Assembly (NCBI GenBank): GCA_963741625.1
Contig: CAVUIT010000002.1
Span: forward strand, 248,001 to 312,000
DNA: 64,000 nt
Direction of reading: 5' to 3'
DNA from: CAWBBA01 sp963741625
Lineage (GTDB): Bacteria; Desulfobacterota; Desulfomonilia; Desulfomonilales; Desulfomonilaceae
The position numbers and the translations under genes are program-made. Below the pieces are notes generated by a model, which saw only the letters and a program-made list of their open reading frames with translations, had not been told where the DNA came from and did not search any database. Positions within the stretch are counted from its first letter, which is position 1, and each line of letters starts with the position of its first letter. Below are positions 1-8,502 of this stretch, in pieces.

Positions 1-218
1 GAATTTCCATAGTGTTACCACGAAAAACATCTCAACAAAAAAAGTCACCGGCAGCGTATTCGCGATAGGCATACGCAATAAGGCCGGATAAATGCTGGAT
101 TGTCTCTCCCATTTGGCGGACGGCAGACAAGCTACATCGGAAAACTGCTCAATGACTCCGATCTCAGTCTACTACCAAATTTTCCCGAAGATCCATAAAG
201 AACATCTGCCCGCTTCCT
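1..218. other. no gene seen at window start
   Basis: I see no convincing coding region, RNA gene or terminator here. It lies just beyond the 3' end of the cysteine synthase gene. Confidence 0.5.
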
Positions 219-1130
219 CTAGGGTGCCGAGCACACATAGCGCTCACCCGAGTCGCAGAGCACTGTAACGACTATTTGGTCGGAACGCAGCCGCTGTGCT
301 TCACGAAGGGCTACGTGGACCGCAGCGCCCGAAGAAAGCCCCGCGTAGATCCCTTCTTGCTCCGCCATCAATTTTGCGGCCTCGACCGCCTCCTGATACT
401 CCACAACCGCAATATGGTCAATAATATTCGTATTGAGGATCTTGGGAATGAAGCCTGGTCCGATACCGGGAATTCGGTGGGGCCCCGGATTCCCCCCCGA
501 AAGTACGGCTGAATCCGCAGGCTCGACAGCGACGATCCTGGTACGGGGGTTCTTCTTCTTAAAGAGTTCTCCCACTCCCGTGATGGTGCCTCCCGTCCCC
601 ACCCCAGCTACAAACACGTCAGGCACTTTTCCCAAATCCTTCAGAATCTCCACTCCGGTGGATGTTCGGTGCACCTCAGGATTCATGGGATTCTCGAATT
701 GATTTATCATCACCGTGCGTTTCGTCGATTCGAATATCTCCATGACCCTACCAACCGATCCTTTCATTCCATTGGAGGGAGGAGTGAATACGATCATGGC
801 CCCGTACGCATCCAACAGGCGCTTCCTTTCAGGCGGGACGGTGTCCGGCATAACTAGCGTCAAGGCATAGCCTTTGGCCGCTGCTATCATGGCCAAACTA
901 ATTGCGGTATTGCCACCGGAAGCTTCAAGCAGCACGTCTCCGTGCCGGAGCAAATCTCGGGACTCCAAGGATTCCACAATTGCTAGACACATGCGATCCT
1001 TGGACGATCCCGCGGGGTTCATGAACTCCAGCTTACACCAGACCTGCGCGCCACGACGGCCCTCTGGAGATCTCAGTCGGATGAGCGGAGTATTCCCAAT
1101 GCATGACAAGAACCAATGCCGATGCTGCAT
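219..1130 (-). CDS. cysK: cysteine synthase (O-acetylserine thiol-lyase)
   Basis: Predicted PLP enzyme that makes cysteine from O-acetylserine and sulfide in the cytosol. Read from the ATG at 1130 it has 303 residues, the normal family length. Visible motifs are SSKDR with the PLP lysine at about residue 44, ASGGNTAI (substrate loop), GTGGTITGVG (phosphate-binding loop) and SSGAA near the C-terminus. An in-frame ATG at 1229 would overlap the end of the upstream regulator and adds a stretch unlike the family, so I reject it. The gene follows the Rrf2 regulator by 22 bases on the same strand, so the two are probably one transcript. CysK versus CysM specificity cannot be told from motifs alone. 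Confidence 0.9.
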   Translation of the reverse strand: MQHRHWFLSCIGNTPLIRLRSPEGRRGAQVWCKLEFMNPAGSSKDRMCLAIVESLESRDLLRHGDVLLEASGGNTAISLAMIAAAKGYALTLVMPDTVPPERKRLLDAYGAMIVFTPPSNGMKGSVGRVMEIFESTKRTVMINQFENPMNPEVHRTSTGVEILKDLGKVPDVFVAGVGTGGTITGVGELFKKKNPRTRIVAVEPADSAVLSGGNPGPHRIPGIGPGFIPKILNTNIIDHIAVVEYQEAVEAAKLMAEQEGIYAGLSSGAAVHVALREAQRLRSDQIVVTVLCDSGERYVCSAP

Positions 1131-1152
1131 AAATGACTTTCCAAGAGAGGCT

Positions 1153-1620
1153 CTAGATGAAATACATGTACTTATGGTCGAGGTCCCTGGAGACGCCCTG
1201 TTTGCGGGCCGAGCCGCAAAGATCTGCAATTGACACCGACGCGTAGTAATCTACCAGAAGTCTTTGCGTCTCTTTCCACACTTGCCGGGTAATGCAGGCA
1301 TCCAACAGCTCGCATCCTTTTTTATTCGTCGCCTCCTCGTCCAGGCATCGGACAGGGACAATAGGACCTTGTGCGGCTTTTATTATGTCTCCGATGGAGA
1401 TCTCAGAAGGGTCGCGGGAAAGCATATAACCGCCTCGCGGGCCTCGTCTGCTCTTGAGCAGGCCCGCCTTGAGCAGTTTGTTAAAGATTTGTTCGAGATA
1501 TCTCTGCGATATTTTTTGCCGGCGCGAGATATCTTTGATCTGGGTGGGTTGACCACCGCCGTGGTAAGCCACATCGAAAAGTGCCCGAACTCCGTATCTA
1601 CTCGTAGTAGTAATGCGCAT
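1153..1620 (-). CDS. Rrf2-family transcriptional regulator (IscR/CymR-like)
   Basis: A 155-residue Rrf2-family DNA-binding protein. The N-terminal winged helix starts MRITTTSRYGVRAL, and the recognition region with SQRYLEQIF and the RGGYML wing is clear. Three cysteines sit at about residues 92, 103 and 109, the region where IscR and NsrR bind an iron-sulfur cluster; the spacing is a little wider than in IscR. Because the next gene is cysteine synthase, the likely job is sensing cysteine/sulfide or Fe-S status, as CymR or IscR do. That role is inferred from the neighbour. The start is preceded by GGGGAA. A good sigma-70 promoter lies about 50 bases upstream. Confidence 0.88.
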   Translation of the reverse strand: MRITTTSRYGVRALFDVAYHGGGQPTQIKDISRRQKISQRYLEQIFNKLLKAGLLKSRRGPRGGYMLSRDPSEISIGDIIKAAQGPIVPVRCLDEEATNKKGCELLDACITRQVWKETQRLLVDYYASVSIADLCGSARKQGVSRDLDHKYMYFI

Positions 1621-1669
1621 GTCAGTTCCCCGAAAAAGACGATTTATCTGTGAACAATCTCATCTATAG

Positions 1670-1698
1670 TCTATATTTAACTTTACTGTGCCTGTCAA
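1670..1698 (-). promoter_or_regulatory. sigma-70 promoter of the rrf2-cysK pair, overlapped by a short palindrome
   Basis: On the minus strand TTGACA (1698-1693), a 17-base spacer and TATAGA (1675-1670) form a near-consensus promoter directed at rrf2. The -10 box is part of TATAG-A-CTATA, an 11-base inverted repeat that could be the Rrf2 operator for autoregulation (inference). Confidence 0.65.
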
Positions 1699-2186
1699 GA
1701 AAATAACTCCAATTCTCCTTCAGGATCGGAGTTCCGATATGCCACTGATTGTTGCTCGGCCCCCGGCAGGCACTTCGCGAACTGACACTCGAATACCGAG
1801 CGTTTCCGTATGCCTGGGCGACCGACACTTGACAGGGCTGAAACAAGAATTACATGGTACTTAGAATGAGTGTGGAGGAGTAGGCCGATTTTGAAAGTCC
1901 GTTTGATAGCCCAGAAGTCCGCGAGACAATGGTTTTTTTGGGAGTGCGGCGTGCCCCTCCAATGCAACCTTCGCCGGACACGAAATGATTAGTGTGAACT
2001 CGTTAAAAGGGAGGCAAGCGCGTGCGTATGATGATCGGGAGAAATGAGATTCAAGACTCCTGCGGAAAATGTGGCCGGCCGGCAACCAGAGAATCAGATT
2101 GTTCTGATCAAAGCTCCTCAGAATGTTTGACACGGACCTTGGGGCATGATAAACGTATATACTTCATGAATGCCGGAGAGGTGTGA
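1699..2186. other. intergenic, no gene seen
   Basis: Divergent spacer between rrf2 and the small ribosome-associated gene. Short open frames on the minus strand have no family look or ribosome binding site. I see nothing else here. Confidence 0.4.
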
Positions 2187-2276
2187 ATGGGGAGCATAAT
2201 CAAGAAACGCCGCAAGAAAATGCGGAAGCATAAACACAAGAAGCTTCGAGCAAGACAGCGCCATAAGAACAAGTAA
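2187..2276 (+). CDS. 29-residue AURKAIP1/COX24 (bS22-type) protein
   Basis: Reads MGSIIKKRRKKMRKHKHKKL and then a second basic stretch ending RHKNK, 29 residues in all and almost entirely Lys, Arg and His. This is the AURKAIP1/COX24 motif. In mycobacteria the 33-residue ribosomal protein bS22 opens almost identically (MGSVIKKRRKRM), and mitochondrial mS38 carries the same domain. The likely role is therefore binding rRNA in the small ribosomal subunit (family knowledge, not shown here). GGAGAGGTGTGA precedes the ATG. The next gene starts 11 bases on, so they may be co-transcribed. Confidence 0.8.
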   Translation: MGSIIKKRRKKMRKHKHKKLRARQRHKNK

Positions 2277-2287
2277 GACAGGTCCTC

Positions 2288-2815
2288 ATGGTCTCAACGG
2301 GGCTTTTCACAACGTCCGATCTTACAACTATCAGTAGAGCGGCAGTGTTGGCCGAGGGACTGACGCGGGCGTATTTTAATCTTGCCCCGGATGAGTGGAA
2401 AGAGAATCCATATACCATTTTTACCCACAAGCACGTGGGCAAGGCACTCCATGAGCAAGATGTTTTTGCTCACGTGGTACGTTACAAGGCAAGGGCCGGA
2501 ACACCCAAGGCCCCTCGACCCGGAGAGAAAGAAACGTACGGAGTGGTGCTTCAGGACCCTAATATCCTCTTGGCCCTCTTGAGATCAGCCATGCATGACC
2601 TCTGGACGCTGGGGCTGTTTATACTGACCCACGAATTGACTCATATTGTTCGTTTTAAGAAATATCACGTCGATTTCTTTGCGCCCGTCGAAGACCGCGA
2701 CAAAGAAGAAAAGTTGGTGCACGAGATCACCCAAGAGATTCTTGCCGGAGTCACTAACACTGATTACATCTTGAGCTTATACGAAGACCAGTGGCGCCGC
2801 GCACTAAAGATATAA
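2288..2815 (+). CDS. HEXXH-motif protein, possible zinc protease
   Basis: A 175-residue soluble protein that I cannot place in a named family. A hydrophobic helix (about residues 104-114) runs into HELTH at residues 115-119, the HEXXH zinc site of gluzincin-type metalloproteases. A second HE pair at 145-146 (VHEITQEIL) could supply the third ligand. No signal peptide is visible. It sits between the bS22-like and FmdB genes, all in the same direction with short gaps (11 and 31 bases). Function beyond a possible metal-dependent peptidase fold is unknown. Confidence 0.7.
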   Translation: MVSTGLFTTSDLTTISRAAVLAEGLTRAYFNLAPDEWKENPYTIFTHKHVGKALHEQDVFAHVVRYKARAGTPKAPRPGEKETYGVVLQDPNILLALLRSAMHDLWTLGLFILTHELTHIVRFKKYHVDFFAPVEDRDKEEKLVHEITQEILAGVTNTDYILSLYEDQWRRALKI

Positions 2816-2846
2816 CCATAACACGCTATCAATGGAGGTGATGTAG

Positions 2847-3140
2847 ATGCCGATTTATGAATATCGGTGCCAAAGCTGCGGTAAAGAATTTGAAGAGTGG
2901 CAAAAGTTTTCCGATCCGCCTGTCGAGAAGTGCGGTGATTGTGGCGGCAAGACATGCCGTTTGATCTCCCAATCTACGTTTGTCCTCAAAGGGACAGGGT
3001 GGTATGTGACTGACTACGGTCGTAAAGACAGTTGCTCATATAAGAAACCTGCTGAGAAACCTGCGGAGAAGCCGGCGGAGAAAAAGGAATCTACCTCTGA
3101 GGCGAAGTCCACGGTCGCAGCTTCGACGACAGATTCCTGA
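2847..3140 (+). CDS. FmdB-family zinc ribbon protein
   Basis: A 97-residue protein with the FmdB/CxxC zinc ribbon: MPIYEYRCQSCG at the start, Cys pairs at 8/11 and 29/32, then the LKGTGWYVTDYG motif typical of the family. FmdB was named from an amide/formamide-inducible operon, but the general role is unknown. The C-terminal third is low complexity, with a repeated KPAE unit followed by a Ser/Thr/Ala tail. GGAGGTGATGTAG upstream supports the start. Confidence 0.88.
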   Translation: MPIYEYRCQSCGKEFEEWQKFSDPPVEKCGDCGGKTCRLISQSTFVLKGTGWYVTDYGRKDSCSYKKPAEKPAEKPAEKKESTSEAKSTVAASTTDS

Positions 3141-3173
3141 AGCCTTTCGAACTTGAGCGAATAGAGGTCACTA

Positions 3174-3584
3174 ATGAAGATCAAGCGAATCGCCCACCTT
3201 GGAATCGCAGTAAATGACCTCGAAGCTGCGATAAACTTCTTTACCAAGGGGCTCCCTTTGGAGGTCACCCACAGAGAAGATTACCAAGGGATGAAGATCG
3301 GGTTTGTCCCAGTGGGTGACAGCTCTGTCGAACTCCTCCAAGATGTCTCCGGGGCGTCAGCGATTAAGAGATTTTTGGACAAGAACGGCGAAGGCATCCA
3401 TCATATAGCCTTCGAGGTGGATGATATACACCAGGCTGTTGCTGAGCTTAAAGAAAAGGGAATAAGACTCATCGATGAAACGCCTCGATCCGGCGCCCAT
3501 GGGATGAGTATTGCCTTCATGCATCCTAAGGCTACCCACGGAATCCTGATGGAGCTGGTTCAGCCTGCGGAGGATTCTCATTAG
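3174..3584 (+). CDS. mce: methylmalonyl-CoA epimerase
   Basis: A 136-residue vicinal-oxygen-chelate protein that interconverts (S)- and (R)-methylmalonyl-CoA. The start is typical (KRIAHLGIAVNDLEAA), and likely metal ligands are visible at His8, His77 (GIHHIAFEV) and Glu127 (GILMELVQP). Length matches the family. A biotin carrier protein and the methylmalonyl-CoA mutase catalytic chain follow on the same strand, so the epimerase belongs to the propionyl-CoA/succinyl-CoA route. The missing parts (B12 chain, carboxyltransferase, succinyl-CoA synthetase) are at 21-26 kb. Confidence 0.93.
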   Translation: MKIKRIAHLGIAVNDLEAAINFFTKGLPLEVTHREDYQGMKIGFVPVGDSSVELLQDVSGASAIKRFLDKNGEGIHHIAFEVDDIHQAVAELKEKGIRLIDETPRSGAHGMSIAFMHPKATHGILMELVQPAEDSH

Positions 3585-3905
3585 AAGGGCCGCTTAAGGC
3601 CGGGCCTTGGTTTTCGTGGCAGACGCCGAATCGAGGCTCATGGCTAAGATAAGCTGATTCATCAAGCTTGGCCTCCGTTTTGTGAGAGTGATGTCACCAC
3701 ATGGTGAACAGTAGTGATTTAGTTGCACGCGTTCGCCTCGATCTCAGACGGCCTTTCGGCTGACCCTTATTCCTGACGCTTTGGACTGACGACATCGGCC
3801 GGCAGCCGGGACGACCGGCTCTATAGACGGCTGCACTGTCTCTCAACGGTGCCGGCCGGTTCGTTTTATAGCAAATGAATACGAATTCTGAGGAGGTTAT
3901 GGAAG
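3585..3905. other. intergenic, GC-rich short repeats
   Basis: About 320 bases between the epimerase and the biotin carrier. It contains several GCCGGC-type short dyads near 3795-3860 but no clear terminator with a T-run. GAGGAGG (3890-3896) is the ribosome binding region of the next gene. Confidence 0.35.
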
Positions 3906-4118
3906 ATGGCAGATGTTACCATGCCTATGAACGGTAAAGTGATCGCTGTAAAGGCCGAAGTAGGCCAGACGGTTGCAGAAGACGATGAGCTTGTCATAAT
4001 CGAGGCCATGAAAATGGAATTGCCCGTTGTCGCCGTAACGGGCGGAAAGATAAAAGAGATCAAGGCCCAGACAGGCGAATCTTACCAAGTAGGCGACGTG
4101 CTTGTCGTCATTGAGTGA
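3906..4118 (+). CDS. biotin carrier protein (biotin/lipoyl-binding subunit)
   Basis: A 70-residue free-standing biotinyl domain. EAMKME, with the biotin-accepting Lys36, is the classic biotinylation motif, and the flanking beta-strand pattern (PMNGKVIAV, GGKIKEIKA, VGDVLVVIE) fills the whole protein. It probably carries CO2 between the carboxyltransferase at 21.9-23.4 kb and a biotin carboxylase or membrane decarboxylase not present here. Its place between the epimerase and the mutase supports a methylmalonyl-CoA decarboxylase/propionyl-CoA carboxylase complex. Confidence 0.9.
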   Translation: MADVTMPMNGKVIAVKAEVGQTVAEDDELVIIEAMKMELPVVAVTGGKIKEIKAQTGESYQVGDVLVVIE

Positions 4119-4444
4119 CGATCCGAGTCGACATGGTGCCGAATCGAGGCAAAATGCCTCGCAGAGAGACATGTCCCGTGGTCGGAGAGGAGCGAAGTCC
4201 GTTGCTCTTCTCATAGCGGCGTGTGGTTCATCGGCTTGTTGGGTATAGGCGTGCTTTGTTTGCTGATACCCCCCCGATAGGACCAACTTTCAGTTATCAC
4301 TTCTCGTACAAGTCAATTCTATCCTGGAACCGGCCCGTAGCTGCGAAGCGATCCTCATCGCTTCTCAGCTTTCCGGGTTCTGGTCCGGTCAATCCCGGTC
4401 ACTTCGATGCCCGAGTTACGCTGCATGATTCTTGGAGGTGAGCT
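4119..4444. other. intergenic, no gene seen
   Basis: About 325 bases between the biotin carrier and the mutase. I find no believable reading frame. GGAGGTGAGCT just before 4445 is the mutase ribosome binding site. Confidence 0.4.
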
Positions 4445-6106
4445 GTGCCGGAAAACTTCAAAGACAAAGTACTAGCGTGGGACGAGGAAATTGAGAAAAA
4501 GATCGCCAAGCGACCGGAACGCAGGGCACAATTCTCTACGGTCTCGGAACTGCCTATCAAGAGGGTCTACTGGCCTTGGGATGTGGAAGGCTTCGATCTC
4601 GAAAAGGATCTTGGTATACCCGGGCAGTATCCATTTACCCGAGGTGTGCAGCCCAACATGTATCGCGGCCGCTTTTGGACCATGCGCCAGTATGCGGGGT
4701 TTGGAAGCGCAGCAGAGACGAACAAGCGATTCAAATACCTTATTGAGCAGGGACAGACCGGCCTGTCTGTAGCATTTGACCTGCCTACGCAGATCGGTTA
4801 CGACTCCGATGCGGAGCTTGCTGCCGGCGAAGTTGGCAAAGTGGGCGTGGCCATCGACAGTGTGGAAGATCTGAAGCTTCTTTTCGACGGCATTGATCTT
4901 TCATCTGTGAGCACCTCCATGACTATTAATTCGCCCGCGGCGGTCCTGCTTGCCATGTATATCACCGCGGCTGAAGAACAAGGCGCTGACGTTTCCAAGA
5001 TCAGAGGCACTATTCAGAATGACATTTTGAAGGAATACCCCGCTCGCGGCACCTATATTTTTCCACCACTCCCCTCCATGAGGATCATCACGGACATTTT
5101 CGCTTTCTGCAATGAGCATGTGCCTCAATGGAACACAATAAGCATCAGCGGATATCATATACGTGAAGCCGGTTCGACCGCGGTTCAAGAAGTCGCCTTC
5201 ACTCTTGCCAATGGAATAGCCTACGTGCAGGCGGCAATTGACGCCGGCATGGACGTGAACACCTTTGGCGAAAGATTGAGCTTTTTCTTCAACGCTCATC
5301 AAGACTTCCTTGAAGAGGTGGCCAAATTCAGGGCTGCTCGCCGCTTGTGGGCGAGAATTATGAAGGAGCGTTTCCACGCTACAAATCCTCGGGCGACCAT
5401 GCTGAGGTTTCACACTCAGACGGCAGGATGCACTCTGACCGCGCAGCAGCTCGAAAACAATGTTGTTCGGGTCGCGTTTCAGGCGCTCTCGGCAGTCCTC
5501 GGGGGCACTCAGTCTTTGCACACCAACTCCAGGGATGAGGCACTTGCCCTTCCAAGTCAAGAATCCGTGCAGATCGCGCTGCGCACGCAGCAGATCATAG
5601 GGTATGAAACAGGAGCGGCGGAAACGGTCGATCCATTGGCAGGTTCATATTACGTCGAGGCCCTCACCGATCAAATAGAACGGCAGGCTGTGGACTACAT
5701 CAGGAGAATTGACGAGATGGGAGGAGCCGTGAGGGCGGTGGAATGCGGTTTCATTGAGGGGGAAATCCAGGATTCTGCATACCGATTCCAGAAGGCGGTG
5801 GAGTCCGGTGACCAGGTAATTGTAGGCGTGAACCGGTTTCAGACCGAAGAAACCCTCCCTAGCGGCTTGCTGAGAGTAGACCCCACGGTCCGGCAGACAC
5901 AAATCAGCCGCTTGCAGAAGCTTCGCTCCGAAAGGGATTCCTCAGCAGTGGCTGCGGCGCTGGTGGAACTCGAGACGGTGGCTGAAGGAACCGGCAATCT
6001 CATGCCGTCCATTTTGGCCGCGGTGAAGAAAAGAGTCACTCTTGGGGAGATTTGTAATGTGCTGCGAAAAGTCTTTGGCGAATACACCCATGCTTCCCAC
6101 TGCTGA
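4445..6106 (+). CDS. methylmalonyl-CoA mutase, catalytic (alpha) chain, no B12 domain
   Basis: A 553-residue TIM-barrel domain that rearranges methylmalonyl-CoA and succinyl-CoA. The start is GTG, supported by GGAGG eight bases upstream. Family blocks are clear: RGVQPNMYRGRFWTMRQYAG, FDLPTQIGYDSD, SISGYHIREAGSTAVQE, LRFHTQTAGCTLTAQQ and NSRDEALALPSQ. The protein ends after the barrel. The cobalamin-binding domain that single-chain enzymes carry at the C-terminus is instead encoded alone at 21440-21835 on the other strand. A terminator follows at 6139. It probably pairs with that small chain to form the holoenzyme. Confidence 0.95.
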   Translation: MPENFKDKVLAWDEEIEKKIAKRPERRAQFSTVSELPIKRVYWPWDVEGFDLEKDLGIPGQYPFTRGVQPNMYRGRFWTMRQYAGFGSAAETNKRFKYLIEQGQTGLSVAFDLPTQIGYDSDAELAAGEVGKVGVAIDSVEDLKLLFDGIDLSSVSTSMTINSPAAVLLAMYITAAEEQGADVSKIRGTIQNDILKEYPARGTYIFPPLPSMRIITDIFAFCNEHVPQWNTISISGYHIREAGSTAVQEVAFTLANGIAYVQAAIDAGMDVNTFGERLSFFFNAHQDFLEEVAKFRAARRLWARIMKERFHATNPRATMLRFHTQTAGCTLTAQQLENNVVRVAFQALSAVLGGTQSLHTNSRDEALALPSQESVQIALRTQQIIGYETGAAETVDPLAGSYYVEALTDQIERQAVDYIRRIDEMGGAVRAVECGFIEGEIQDSAYRFQKAVESGDQVIVGVNRFQTEETLPSGLLRVDPTVRQTQISRLQKLRSERDSSAVAAALVELETVAEGTGNLMPSILAAVKKRVTLGEICNVLRKVFGEYTHASHC

Positions 6107-6138
6107 TACTTGCTGACACGGACGAGGATCAGAGCACG

Positions 6139-6166
6139 CCCGGGCCGATGCCCGGGTTTTGCTTTT
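6139..6166 (+). terminator. intrinsic terminator after the mutase gene
   Basis: CCCGGGC (6139-6145), loop CGAT, GCCCGGG (6150-6156), then TTTTGCTTTT. A strong stem with a T-run, 33 bases after the mutase stop. Confidence 0.8.
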
Positions 6167-6217
6167 CCTCCGCCGGAAAGTGGGCGTCCGCTCAGACCTT
6201 ATCGTTCAGGAGCCATT

Positions 6218-6664
6218 ATGAACCTTACCGAGTACACGAGAGAGACCCTGCATGGTCTGAGCGGTGTCGTGGTGGTTGTCGAGACAATCAAACCCGATGC
6301 GGAGGCGGATGGACTCAAGGTGACGGAGCTTCAAACAGATGTGGAGCTAAGGCTGGCTCAGGGCGGTATACGAGTATTGCCTCACGACGTATGGCGCCAG
6401 ACACCCGGCCGGCCGTGGCTTTATGTCAGCGTAAATACTATCAAGTACCTGGAAAGCTACTTCTTTTCTGTGGACGTGCAATTAAAACAGGACGTCAGCC
6501 TCCCACGGCAACCATCCATCGTGACCAGCTCGGTCACGTGGGAACTCGGGTCAATAGGATTCGTCAACACAGAGCTTTTGCCTGCAAAGATACGGGAGTC
6601 GGTGGGCGCGTACGTAGACCATTTTATCAGCGACTATTCCACGGTTAACTCCGCAAGTCATTAG
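6218..6664 (+). CDS. hypothetical protein, 148 residues
   Basis: I do not recognise a family. I use the ATG at 6218, behind CAGGAG, rather than an upstream frame that runs through the terminator. The protein opens MNLTEYTRETLHGLSGVVVV, has an alternating hydrophobic pattern suggesting a small alpha/beta domain, and includes LYVSVNTIKYL and a final helix (RESVGAYVDHFISDYS). It shows no signal peptide or membrane segment. It stands alone between the mutase terminator and the cytochrome maturation genes. Confidence 0.6.
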   Translation: MNLTEYTRETLHGLSGVVVVVETIKPDAEADGLKVTELQTDVELRLAQGGIRVLPHDVWRQTPGRPWLYVSVNTIKYLESYFFSVDVQLKQDVSLPRQPSIVTSSVTWELGSIGFVNTELLPAKIRESVGAYVDHFISDYSTVNSASH

Positions 6665-6871
6665 GGCCGCTCGTAACGGAACGAATGCTGTCAATCATGC
6701 CGAGGCGTTGAATTCCAAAGGGAAATCGTATAAAGTGCTCCGTTGCATTGCACACCTGACCGCATAATTTCCTCGGCTGCACAAGAGCTTACGGTGGGTC
6801 AGGGCATTGGAGTACTGCATATGGCTCAAGATTGAGCCCCCGAATTTAGGCGGCTCAGGAGAAAATAATCG

Positions 6872-8224
6872 ATGGTCGGGTCCAAAACCGGGAGGTCCGA
6901 TTCCTCCCAACGGGATTCCATTTTCGCGGAGATCAAGTCGTTCTTCACTTCGGTGAAAACCACTATTGCCCTTCTGTTCCTCCTCGCGGCAACCTCCATC
7001 ATAGGCACGGTGATCCCACAAGGAGCCCCGGAACAGCTAAGCTCCGCGGGACCATCTTTCTATTACCGGCTCGCGGTGATCCTGGATCTCCACAATGTTT
7101 ACCGGAGCTGGTGGTTCATTCTGCTCTTGATCTTTCTCTCGCTCAATCTCGTAGGATGCCTCCTGAGAAGATTATCAGCGATCCCTGCTGAATGGAAAGG
7201 AACGTCTCGGAAGACGTCCTTCAGCTTCACCCTGTCCGATAGCAGGCCTCCCGAAGACATCAAAGGTATTGTCATCTCAGCCATGAAGGGTTTTCTTGGA
7301 GTCCCGCTTAAAGTCGCCAACGAGAAAAACACACTCAGCCTGGAGTGGCTCAAACATCGAATCTATTTGTTGGGCTTCCCTTTTATTCACTTGGCCATCA
7401 TCGTGATACTCCTTGGAGGATTGATCGGCCTCTTCTACGGAGAGAAGGGCCACATACTGATAAAAGAAGGCGAGATCGCGACCGAGTTCAACGTGTCCCC
7501 ATCCGGTGCCAAGCGTGCTCTCCCCTTCCAGATAGCGGTTGACAGCTTTACGCTGACACGTTATCCGACTGGCGAGCCCAAAGAATTCCGAAGCGATGTT
7601 CGGCTGCTGGAAGGCGGCCGGGAGGTCGTGAAAGACTCTATTAGAGTGAACCAGCCGTTGACATTCCGAGGCATCTCACTCTATCAGTCCGACTATCGTG
7701 CGCTGGGAATAAAAGAGGTCAAGCTCGGCGTGGTTAGTCCTGATGGAAAGAGTGAGGATCTTGTGATCCAGCCCAATTCCAAGGCTCGAGTACCGGGAAG
7801 TCATTATGAAATTCAGCTACTCAGTCTTGATCCAGGTACCACCAAACGGGGAGCCTGGGTGGAGATGACCGCGGAATTGCCTGGAACTGAGCCCCAAAAG
7901 ATCAAGTTGTTCCGCAGCGACACAGGCCCAGTCAAGCTGGGGGACGTCGGAATCCGCTTCCTTGATTACGTTCCGCTCTACGCCACAGGATTGCAGATCG
8001 GCTATGATCCGGGGAGCGCAGTGGTTTGGGTAGGCTGCATCATGTTGATTATCGGGTTTTTCCTTACGCTGTTCACAAACCTGCGCCGCCTGGCCATCCA
8101 GATGAAGAGCACAGCGGCAGGGAGTGAAATCAAAGTCTCCGGGAGCTGCCGCAGGCTGCGGCGTGAATTCCGTGAGGCAGTCGAGAAAAGAATCGTTGAC
8201 GGATTGAAATCCGGCACTCAATAG
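6872..8224 (+). CDS. resB: ResB-like cytochrome c biogenesis protein
   Basis: A 450-residue membrane protein of the System II cytochrome c maturation pathway, which delivers and attaches haem to apocytochromes on the outer face of the inner membrane. Four hydrophobic segments are visible: TTIALLFLLAATSIIGTVIP, WWFILLLIFLSLNLVGCLL, FIHLAIIVILLGGLIGL and a last one VGCIMLIIGFFLTLF near residue 390. The large soluble part between segments three and four includes FRGISLYQSDY, typical of ResB. The partner CcsA follows 278 bases downstream on the same strand. AGGAG precedes the start. Confidence 0.9.
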   Translation: MVGSKTGRSDSSQRDSIFAEIKSFFTSVKTTIALLFLLAATSIIGTVIPQGAPEQLSSAGPSFYYRLAVILDLHNVYRSWWFILLLIFLSLNLVGCLLRRLSAIPAEWKGTSRKTSFSFTLSDSRPPEDIKGIVISAMKGFLGVPLKVANEKNTLSLEWLKHRIYLLGFPFIHLAIIVILLGGLIGLFYGEKGHILIKEGEIATEFNVSPSGAKRALPFQIAVDSFTLTRYPTGEPKEFRSDVRLLEGGREVVKDSIRVNQPLTFRGISLYQSDYRALGIKEVKLGVVSPDGKSEDLVIQPNSKARVPGSHYEIQLLSLDPGTTKRGAWVEMTAELPGTEPQKIKLFRSDTGPVKLGDVGIRFLDYVPLYATGLQIGYDPGSAVVWVGCIMLIIGFFLTLFTNLRRLAIQMKSTAAGSEIKVSGSCRRLRREFREAVEKRIVDGLKSGTQ

Positions 8225-8502
8225 CTGAACTGAACTCCTGAAAAGGCAAGCATTAAGCGGGCAAACGGAATTCCCCGCAGAGTGCGCCGAGAACGTAGAG
8301 AGGAAACATGGTTTTCACAGTACCACATAAGCCATGGCGTATGCAGTCAGGCCGGTATTGTCTTGGTTGTCTCAGGCGCGAATGCGCTGTGCCGCGCTTA
8401 AGAGAAATGCTGAGCAAATGGAATCCTCTGCGCTCTCCGCGATCTCCGCGGTGAACGATTCCTTGAAAAGAGGGACATCGTAAGACTTTCCTGGGCGATC
8501 AC

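Noticed and set aside
4901..5560. 219-residue open frame on the minus strand inside the mutase gene
   Set aside because: It is the antisense shadow of a highly conserved coding region, with no ribosome site or family look.
8308..8454. 48-residue frame between resB and ccsA
   Set aside because: It overlaps a common non-coding sequence type (CTCCGCGATCTCCGCGG) and has no protein character.
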